From positions 434,001-498,000 of the forward strand of contig NZ_PXYL01000001.1 of NCBI RefSeq assembly GCF_003012705.1: a DNA stretch of 64,000 bases, given 5' to 3'. Source of the DNA: Pseudaminobacter soli (ex Li et al. 2025). GTDB taxonomy: Bacteria; Pseudomonadota; Alphaproteobacteria; Rhizobiales; Rhizobiaceae. Numbering within the stretch: position 1 is the first letter of the stretch; each line of letters opens with the position of its first letter. Below the pieces are notes generated by a model, which searched no databases, had not been told where the DNA came from, and was given only the letters and a program-made list of their open reading frames with translations. Position numbers and translations under genes: made by a program. Of the stretch, positions 58,404-64,000 are shown in pieces.

Positions 58404-58670
58404 CTACCAGCCATAGCCGCGTGGGCAATGTGCGACATAGCGGTTGCCGTAGCGGTCGCGGTAGAAGCAGCGGCCCCGCTCGCTTGCGCGGCCGATAAGG
58501 GCGCCGGCCGTCGCACCGATGGCACCGCCTACCAAGGCGCCGCCGACGTCGTTGGAAACGGCTCCTCCAATGGCAGCACCCGTTGCGCCGCCGACGAAAG
58601 CTCCGCGTTCCGTCGGGGTGCAGCCGGCCAGTGCTGCCACTGCTGCAACTGCAATCAAAGTATTGCGCAT
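58404..58670 (-). CDS. Small glycine-zipper lipoprotein
   Basis: An 88-aa predicted lipoprotein. The signal peptide ends in lipobox LAGC (around residue 17). The middle is a glycine-zipper helix pair (GGATGAAIGGAVSNDVGGAL, then VGGAIGATAGALIGRAS), and the C-terminus has CFYRDRYGNRY and HCPRGYGW with two Cys. Glycine zippers pack within or across membranes and occur in SlyB/Rick-17kDa-like outer membrane lipoproteins. Function unknown. GAGGGAG is a good ribosome site. Confidence 0.8.
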   Translation of the reverse strand: MRNTLIAVAAVAALAGCTPTERGAFVGGATGAAIGGAVSNDVGGALVGGAIGATAGALIGRASERGRCFYRDRYGNRYVAHCPRGYGW

Positions 58671-58881
58671 AACTATGCTCCCTCTGTGCGATCAATTGGC
58701 GATCAACAGTTTGGGAGGCGATTTGTTCCACTTTTGCCCGGCGCCGGCCGGGATGTGAGACGTCTCAGCGGCGGAAATTGGCCGAAAGAACAAGGCTTTC
58801 GTACAAGTGGTGGCTTCGCCATCACGTATGGCGACGCCACCGAGGCGAAAGTTGAGAACCCCGGAGACGGCTCTTTTCGCG

Positions 58882-59022
58882 TCAGACCGTGAGCCCCGCG
58901 AGGTTCATCACGAAGCGGAAGGCGAGCGCCACCAGCCCCAGGCTAAGCACGCTCGCAGCCCAGATCAGGATCAGCCAGCCGATCCGCTTCGGCCAGCTGG
59001 GCAGGGAGGATGGCGCGGCCAT
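58882..59022 (-). CDS. DUF2474 small membrane protein of the cytochrome bd operon
   Basis: A 46-aa single-helix protein (MAAPSSLPSWPKRIGW, then a hydrophobic segment LILIWAASVLSLGLVALAF). Its ATG shares the A of the cydB stop codon (TGATG), indicating translational coupling. DUF2474 proteins recur directly after cydAB in CIO-type operons and are thought to be accessory subunits analogous to CydX; no enzymatic motif is expected. It was found by reading the end of the frame behind cydB. Confidence 0.8.
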   Translation of the reverse strand: MAAPSSLPSWPKRIGWLILIWAASVLSLGLVALAFRFVMNLAGLTV

Positions 59023-60029
59023 CAGTGGTAGCCTTCTCCGACCTTCACCTTGCCGCGGAAGACGTAATAGGACCACGCGGTGTAGGCGAGGATGATGGGA
59101 ATGATGAACAGCGCGCCCACCAGCGTGAAGCCCATGCTCTGCGGCGGAGCTGCCGCCGCGCGGATCGAGATGTCCGGCGGGATGATGTTCGGCCACAGGC
59201 TGATGCCGAGCCCGCTATAGCCCAGGAACAGCAGGAACAGGGCCAGCAAAAACGGCCCCGCATGCGGCTCGCCCTGCAGGCTGCGCAGGATCAGCCACGT
59301 GCTGATCAGAACCAGCACCGGCACCGGCGAGAACAGGACGATGTTGGGGAAGCTGAACCACCGCTCGGCGATCGCCGGATGGGCGAATGGCGTCCATAGG
59401 CTGACGATGCCGATGACCACCAGCAAAAGCAGCGTGATCGGCCTGGCAAGCGTCACCATGCGTGCCTGCAGCGCGCCTTCGGTCTTGATGATCAGCCAGG
59501 TGCTGCCGAGCAGCGAATAGGCGACGAGCAGCCCGACGCCGGTGAACAGGCTGAACGGTGTGATCCAGTCGAGCGTGCCGCCGGCATAGGCGTTGTTCTC
59601 GACTGCAAAGCCGTTGAGGAAGGCGCCCAGCGACACGCCCTGGAAGAAGGTGGCGATATAGGAGCCCCAGGCAAAGGCCTGGTCCCAGAATGCCCGGTGG
59701 TGCGGGTCGGCCTTGAAGCGGAATTCGAAGGCGACGCCACGCCAGATGAGCCCCAGCAGCATCAGCACCAGCGGCAAATAGAGCGCGCTGAGGATGATCG
59801 AATAGGCAAGCGGGAAGGCGGCCATGAGTGCTGCGCCGCCCAGCACGAGCCAGGTCTCGTTGCCGTCCCAGACGGGCGCCACGGTGTTGACCATCACGTC
59901 GCGGTCCTCGCGGTTGCGCACGAAGGGGAACAGGATGCCGATGCCAAGATCAAAACCATCCATGACGACATACATCATGAGGCCGAAGGCGATGATGACG
60001 GCCCAGACTACGGGAAGGTCGATGCCCAT
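59022..60029 (-). CDS. cydB: Cytochrome bd-type quinol oxidase subunit II
   Basis: Inner-membrane subunit of 335 aa with about eight or nine helices. Conserved features: the start VVWAVIIAFGLMMYVVMDGFDLGIGI, the APVWDGNETWLVLGG motif and ALFLLFLGYSGLGISLWPNIIPP. Together with subunit I it forms the cyanide-insensitive-type bd oxidase. It starts 4 bp after cydA and its stop overlaps the DUF2474 start. Confidence 0.93.
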   Translation of the reverse strand: MGIDLPVVWAVIIAFGLMMYVVMDGFDLGIGILFPFVRNREDRDVMVNTVAPVWDGNETWLVLGGAALMAAFPLAYSIILSALYLPLVLMLLGLIWRGVAFEFRFKADPHHRAFWDQAFAWGSYIATFFQGVSLGAFLNGFAVENNAYAGGTLDWITPFSLFTGVGLLVAYSLLGSTWLIIKTEGALQARMVTLARPITLLLLVVIGIVSLWTPFAHPAIAERWFSFPNIVLFSPVPVLVLISTWLILRSLQGEPHAGPFLLALFLLFLGYSGLGISLWPNIIPPDISIRAAAAPPQSMGFTLVGALFIIPIILAYTAWSYYVFRGKVKVGEGYH

Positions 60030-60033
60030 GGTG

Positions 60034-61461
60034 TCAGCCTTTCGTGTGGCGGTTGGTCGGCACGAACAGTTCCATCTGGTCCGGTGCGGCCGAAAGCGGG
60101 CGGGACGGCCGGCCGGCGACGTATTCGTCCTCCGTCGGCTCGTGGTCCTCGGGGCCCTTGGCGACCAGCTTCAGCATGTAGCGGGTGCCGATGCCAAAGA
60201 CGATGAAATAGACCACGACGAACGCGATGAGCGTGGAGCTCATGGCCAGTGCCGAATGGTTCGAGACGCCATCCTTGGTACGCATCACGCCATAGACGAC
60301 CCAGGGCTGGCGGCCGATCTCGGTGGTGAACCAGCCCGCGAGAAGGGCGATCAGGCCTGTGGGGCCCATCAGCGTGGCAAAGCGCAGGAATTGCCTGGAC
60401 TGGTACAGGTGGCCTTTCCAGCGCAGCCAGAGCGCCCAGAGGCCGAGCACCAGCATCAACACGCCGAGCCCCACCATGACGCGGAAGCTCCAGAACACCA
60501 CGGTCGAATTCGGCCGGTCTTCCGGGGCGAATTCCTTGAGGCCGGGGAACTGGCCGCTCCATGTGTGGGTCAGGATGATGCTGCCCAAGCGCGGCACCTG
60601 CAGCGCATAGAGCGTTTCTTCCTTTTTCATGTCGGGCCAGCCGAACAGGGTGAGCGGCACGGGCTCGCCCGGCTTGTTCTCCCAATGACCTTCCACGGCG
60701 GCGATCTTGGCTGGCTGGTATTTCAGCGTGTTGAGGCCATGCAGGTCGCCGATGAATATCTGCACCGGCGCCGAGAACAGCAGCATCCACATGGCCATGG
60801 AAAGCATGGTGCGCACGCGGTCATTGTCATTGCCGCGCAGAAGGTGCCAGGCGGCCGACGCGCCGACGAAAAGCGCCGTCGCCAGATAGGCGGCAACGGT
60901 CATATGGGCGAGGCGATAGGGGAAGGAGGGGTTCAGCACGACCTCCAGCCAGTTCACCGGCACCACCACGCCATTGACGATTTCGAATCCCTGCGGGGTC
61001 TGCATCCAGCTGTTGGAGGCGAGGATCCAGGTGGCCGAGATCAGCGTGCCCGCCGCCACCATTATAGTGGAGAAGAAGTGCAGGCCCGGCCCGACCTTGT
61101 TCCAGCCGAAAAGCATCACACCCAGGAAACCGGCCTCGAGGAAGAAGGCGGTCAGCACCTCATAAGCGAGCAGGGGACCCGTGACGCTGCCGGCGAAGGA
61201 GGAAAAATAACTCCAGTTGGTGCCGAACTGGTAAGCCATGACCAGGCCCGAGACGACCCCCATGGCGAAATTGACGGCAAAGATCTTCGACCAGAAAAGG
61301 TAGAGGTCGCGATAGACGGTATCGCGCTTCCACAGCCAGAGCCCTTCCAGCACCACGAGATAGCTCGCCATGCCGATGGTGATCGCCGGGAAGATGATGT
61401 GGAAGGAGACGGTGAAGCCAAACTGAATGCGGGCCAGTTCAAGCGCTGTCAGGCCGAACAT
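60034..61461 (-). CDS. cydA: Cytochrome bd-type quinol oxidase subunit I (CIO-like)
   Basis: Catalytic heme subunit, 475 aa, about nine helices. The heme ligand His is in FTVSFHIIFPAITIG, a second His in YRLAHMTVAAYL, and Met in the GWFTTEIGRQPWVVYG region neighbourhood. The Q-loop is the short form found in cyanide-insensitive oxidases (CioA), rather than the long E. coli CydA loop. No cydDC exporter lies adjacent. A possible FNR/FixK-type site lies 77 bp upstream. Confidence 0.93.
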   Translation of the reverse strand: MFGLTALELARIQFGFTVSFHIIFPAITIGMASYLVVLEGLWLWKRDTVYRDLYLFWSKIFAVNFAMGVVSGLVMAYQFGTNWSYFSSFAGSVTGPLLAYEVLTAFFLEAGFLGVMLFGWNKVGPGLHFFSTIMVAAGTLISATWILASNSWMQTPQGFEIVNGVVVPVNWLEVVLNPSFPYRLAHMTVAAYLATALFVGASAAWHLLRGNDNDRVRTMLSMAMWMLLFSAPVQIFIGDLHGLNTLKYQPAKIAAVEGHWENKPGEPVPLTLFGWPDMKKEETLYALQVPRLGSIILTHTWSGQFPGLKEFAPEDRPNSTVVFWSFRVMVGLGVLMLVLGLWALWLRWKGHLYQSRQFLRFATLMGPTGLIALLAGWFTTEIGRQPWVVYGVMRTKDGVSNHSALAMSSTLIAFVVVYFIVFGIGTRYMLKLVAKGPEDHEPTEDEYVAGRPSRPLSAAPDQMELFVPTNRHTKG

Positions 61462-61834
61462 CGAATCTCTCCTAAATGCACAGCCGCTAATTGCGGCTTG
61501 CTGCCGGGTAACGAACGCAAATCAGCCTTCGGCGATCCCGATCAGCATCAAATATGTGCATCTTGATCCTCTGCACGGAGAAAGTCGACGCGGGTGGTGC
61601 TGGACATTTTGACCAACGGATCGGCCTCAGCCGCTGATTCCAGGGCAAAGGTTCGTCCGTGCGGCAGTCCGACACAGATGAGGCTCGTCAGGCCGCGGGC
61701 CTGGGAGGCCTGCGCTTCGGAGGGAGGTTCTTGCGTACCGCAGGAGCGGTAAACATCAAAGGCGAGGGCGGCCGAAGTCGCTCGACGGAAGGAACTGATT
61801 TTATGGGGATCCGGCACTAAGCCTTTGGAAAGAA
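61462..61834. other. Intergenic region between cydA and tRNA-Asp
   Basis: About 373 bp. It contains the candidate FNR box and, from about 61625, the left part of the 362-bp tandem duplication that also carries tRNA-Asp. No protein gene is supportable. Confidence 0.5.
61538..61551 (-). promoter_or_regulatory. Candidate FNR/FixK-type box upstream of cydA
   Basis: On the minus strand the site reads TTGATGCTGATCGG: a perfect TTGAT half-site, four-base spacer, and ATCgg, eight of ten matches to TTGAT-N4-ATCAA. It is centred about 83 bp upstream of the cydA ATG, a position compatible with class II activation if the leader is about 40 nt. Fits oxygen-dependent control of a high-affinity oxidase, but is a single imperfect match. 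Confidence 0.4.
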
Positions 61835-61911
61835 TGGCGCGAGTGACGGGGCTCGAACCCGCGACCTCCGGCGTGACAGGCCGGCACTCTAACCGACTGA
61901 GCTACACCCGC
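61835..61911 (-). tRNA. tRNA-Asp (anticodon GTC), copy 1
   Basis: Minus strand begins GCGGGTGTAGCTCAG and ends with encoded CCA. The acceptor GCGGGTG pairs with CACTCGC (one G-T). The anticodon loop CTGTCAC between CCGGC and GCCGG gives GTC. Length 77 nt. Sequence identical to copy 2. Confidence 0.95.
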
Positions 61912-62196
61912 GCTTCTGACGTGGGGCAGTTCGTCCCGCGTCGATGGCGTGGGATTACGGTGTTCGCGTGAGACTGTCAACACGCCTCAGCCGCTTATTC
62001 CAACGCGAAAGATTCAGCCGTGCGGCGGTGCGGCGCCGGCTTATCCCGGAGGGCTTCGGGCTTGGGTGGACTTGCGCTTCGGAGGGAGGTTTTTGCGTGC
62101 CGCGGGTGCGACCAATATCAGAGGCGTAGAGCGGCAGAACCAGCTCGGCGGAAGGATCTGATTTTTGGAGAGCCGGCGCTAAGCCTTTGAAAAGAA

Positions 62197-62273
62197 TGGC
62201 GCGAGTGACGGGGCTCGAACCCGCGACCTCCGGCGTGACAGGCCGGCACTCTAACCGACTGAGCTACACCCGC
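62197..62273 (-). tRNA. tRNA-Asp (anticodon GTC), copy 2
   Basis: Same 77-nt sequence as copy 1, exactly 362 bp away, in the same orientation, within the second unit of the tandem duplication. Confidence 0.95.
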
Positions 62274-62486
62274 GCTTCTGACGTGGGGCAGTTCGTCCCG
62301 CGTCGATGGGCGTGGAATTACGGTGTTCGGGTGGGAGTGTCAACACCCGATCGCACCAAAAGAACATGCGCCGGATGTTTTTTTGTGAGACGGCTATGAG
62401 AGCGCCGGAAACGGCGGACATCTCGTCATGGCGACGAATTTTCCTTGCGGTTCGGAAGCGAACCGCTTAAACAGCGCCTCGCGTGG

Positions 62487-62562
<76 letters not shown>

Positions 62563-62974
62563 TTTTTTCTAAGAATTTCATACACATACAAGGTCGCTTC
62601 GGCGGCCTTTATTTTTGCCGCCGTAAAAGCCCGCTGAGCCTGAGGCGGTTTTCGTGGTGGCCGCGAATCCTGAAAATGAAAAGCCATAGCCGGAGCAGAT
62701 CGGTCTTGAGCCGTTCCTCGGCCTTGTCGCGAATTACCCGATTTCTGAATCGGTTTTGCACGTGATCTTTGCAAGAAGCCGCTACGACGACCCTCGCCCC
62801 CTTGCGAACCGTTTGTTAGGTCGATGACGTCATTGTTAAGCATGCTGGATGCAGCCGGCCGACGCGGCCTTGCCAGTGCTGTCCGGCTGGTTGGTGCCGT
62901 GGACGCGGCTATAAATGCCCTTGCCGTCCATTCTGAAAGCGGTCATCCGAACGGCACGATAGGGATGTTAGCCG
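62563..62974. other. Gene-poor region between tRNA-Val and egtD
   Basis: About 412 bp. Frames of 81-97 codons exist on both strands but show no domain or convincing start. Imperfect hairpins flank the T-run after the tRNA. Nothing else recognisable. Confidence 0.4.
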
Positions 62975-63982
62975 TTACGGGCGCCAAGACCCTGGTTGGT
63001 TGGCGGCATCGGCCTCGTTCGCGAGAACATGGATCGAGAACCAGCCGTCGCTATCTGTCCAGACACTGATGGGCCGCCAACCGGCCTCACGCGCGAGCGC
63101 CCGAAAGGCGTCCACGGTATATTTATAGCTGTTCTCCGTGTGGATCGTCTCGCCTTCCGCGAAATCAAACGAGTAGCCGTCGATCGACACGCGCTGAGCT
63201 GCGCGGCTTACGAGATGCATCTCGATGCGCGAGTGCCTGCGGTCGAAAGACGCCCGATGCTCGAATGAATCGAGATCGAAATTGCCGTCGAGCTCCCGGT
63301 TGATACGGGCAAGCAGGTTGAGGTTGAAACGGGCGGTCACACCGGCAGCGTCGTTATAGGCGGCGTGGAGGACGGCCTCGTTCTTTACGAGGTCAACCCC
63401 GACGACCATCACCGCGTCCGTGCCGAGGCTCTGGCCGGCATGATGAAGAAAACCAGCGGCGTCCAGCGGCTCGAAATTGCCGATCGTGGAACCGGGAAAG
63501 AAGCCGACCCGCGGCATCGTGCGAACGCTCGCCGGCAGGTCGAAGGCTCTCGTGAAGTCGGCGGCGACCGGCAGCACATTCAGGGACGGAAATTCGAGTC
63601 GCAAGGCTTCGGCCTGTTCCTGCAGAAACTCGGCGGCGATATCGACGGGCACATAGGTAGAGAGCTCTCTTGCCGCACGCAGGACAATGCGCGTCTTGGC
63701 ACTCGAACCGTTACCGAATTCAACGAGCGCCCTGCCTGCCGGCAACAGCTTGGCGATTGCCTCGGCGTTCTCGGCGAGGATGCCGCGCTCCACTCGGGTC
63801 GGGTAATACTCCGGGAGCTGCGTGATCTCCTCGAAAAGACGCGAGCCGGCCATGTCATAAAAGTATTTCGAGGGGATGCGCTTCGGCCTTGCCTGGAGGC
63901 CCGCCATGACATCGGCCGCGAAATCGAAGCTCGCCCCGCCCTCCATTTCGGCAGGGCGGGCTTTTTGTACAGGGGCAGCCAT
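62975..63982 (-). CDS. egtD: L-histidine N-alpha-methyltransferase, ergothioneine pathway
   Basis: SAM-dependent enzyme that trimethylates histidine to hercynine. The 335-aa product shows the family motifs KRIPSKYFYDMAGSRLFEEI, LPEYYPTRVE, the SAM-binding LVEFGNGSSAKTRI, FFPGSTIGNF and the C-terminal ENSYKYTVDAF and WTDSDGWFSIHVL. At its start the sequence reads TGATG, so an upstream gene (egtB is the usual partner) may be translationally coupled, but it lies beyond the window edge. Confidence 0.92.
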   Translation of the reverse strand: MAAPVQKARPAEMEGGASFDFAADVMAGLQARPKRIPSKYFYDMAGSRLFEEITQLPEYYPTRVERGILAENAEAIAKLLPAGRALVEFGNGSSAKTRIVLRAARELSTYVPVDIAAEFLQEQAEALRLEFPSLNVLPVAADFTRAFDLPASVRTMPRVGFFPGSTIGNFEPLDAAGFLHHAGQSLGTDAVMVVGVDLVKNEAVLHAAYNDAAGVTARFNLNLLARINRELDGNFDLDSFEHRASFDRRHSRIEMHLVSRAAQRVSIDGYSFDFAEGETIHTENSYKYTVDAFRALAREAGWRPISVWTDSDGWFSIHVLANEADAANQPGSWRP

Positions 63983-64000
63983 CAGTGCCGCCTTGTCGGG

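Larger units (their letters stand above)
61625..62346. repeat. Tandem duplication of a 362-bp unit carrying tRNA-Asp
   Basis: Two adjacent copies (about 61625-61983 and 61985-62346) align over their full length with offset 360-363. The tRNA gene is identical; the flanks before (CTTCTGACGTGGGGCAGTTC and on) are nearly identical; the segment on the other side (CCTCAGCCGCT..., GCGCTTCGGAGGGAGGTT...) has diverged substantially. Ends share GTCAACAC (61976-61983 and 62339-62346). Confidence 0.85.

Overview
The window is a GC-rich, gene-dense stretch of alphaproteobacterial core chromosome, most like a Phyllobacteriaceae member (Mesorhizobium/Aminobacter-type Rhizobiales). The pointers are a class II DAHP synthase, a DUF2865 protein, a PTA-fused malic enzyme, a CckA hybrid kinase, a clpP-clpX-lon-hupB run, a zinc-ligand-poor DksA, and a 2240-residue homologue of the growth pole ring protein (GPR/RgsE) that is typical of polar-growing Rhizobiales. 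No insertion sequence, prophage, CRISPR array or acquired island is visible.

Layout. 0-14 kb: L,D-transpeptidase, tRNA-Val(CAC), phosphoglycolate phosphatase, ribose-5-phosphate isomerase, a DUF2059 secreted protein, glutathione reductase, DAHP synthase, a diguanylate cyclase, a GFA-family protein, a DODA-type dioxygenase, diacylglycerol kinase, a Tag-like protein, NAD synthetase and a GNAT enzyme. 14-25 kb: ABC exporter, glutamyl-tRNA synthetase (tail-to-tail overlap with a DUF2865 gene), malic enzyme, an SDR with a degenerate active site, an LpxH-like phosphoesterase, and an MFS transporter whose 3' end overlaps a convergent enolase-superfamily epimerase. 25-29 kb: a four-gene Mla/MCE-type lipid transport operon with a STAS domain fused to the permease.

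29-37 kb is dominated by the giant coiled-coil GPR gene, with two internal repeat arrays of 36/29 and 29 residues, diverging from a small Hpt gene. 37-50 kb: ferredoxin with its NADP reductase, DUF922 protease, folP-folK, LtrA, a KefB-like antiporter coupled to a DUF924 gene, a secreted unknown, the YcjX/YcjF pair, a SixA-like phosphatase, DksA and a FliO-like protein. 50-58.4 kb: cckA, clpP, clpX, lon and hupB, linking cell-cycle signalling to the protease that degrades its targets in related bacteria. 58.4-64 kb: a glycine-zipper lipoprotein, a cyanide-insensitive-type cytochrome bd operon with a DUF2474 microprotein, two tandem-duplicated tRNA-Asp genes, tRNA-Val(TAC), and egtD at the edge.

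The most unusual material is the repeat architecture of the GPR protein, the two convergent coding overlaps, the catalytically degenerate SDR, and the 362-bp tandem duplication carrying tRNA-Asp. I did not find a clearly new multi-gene system; most of the window is housekeeping.
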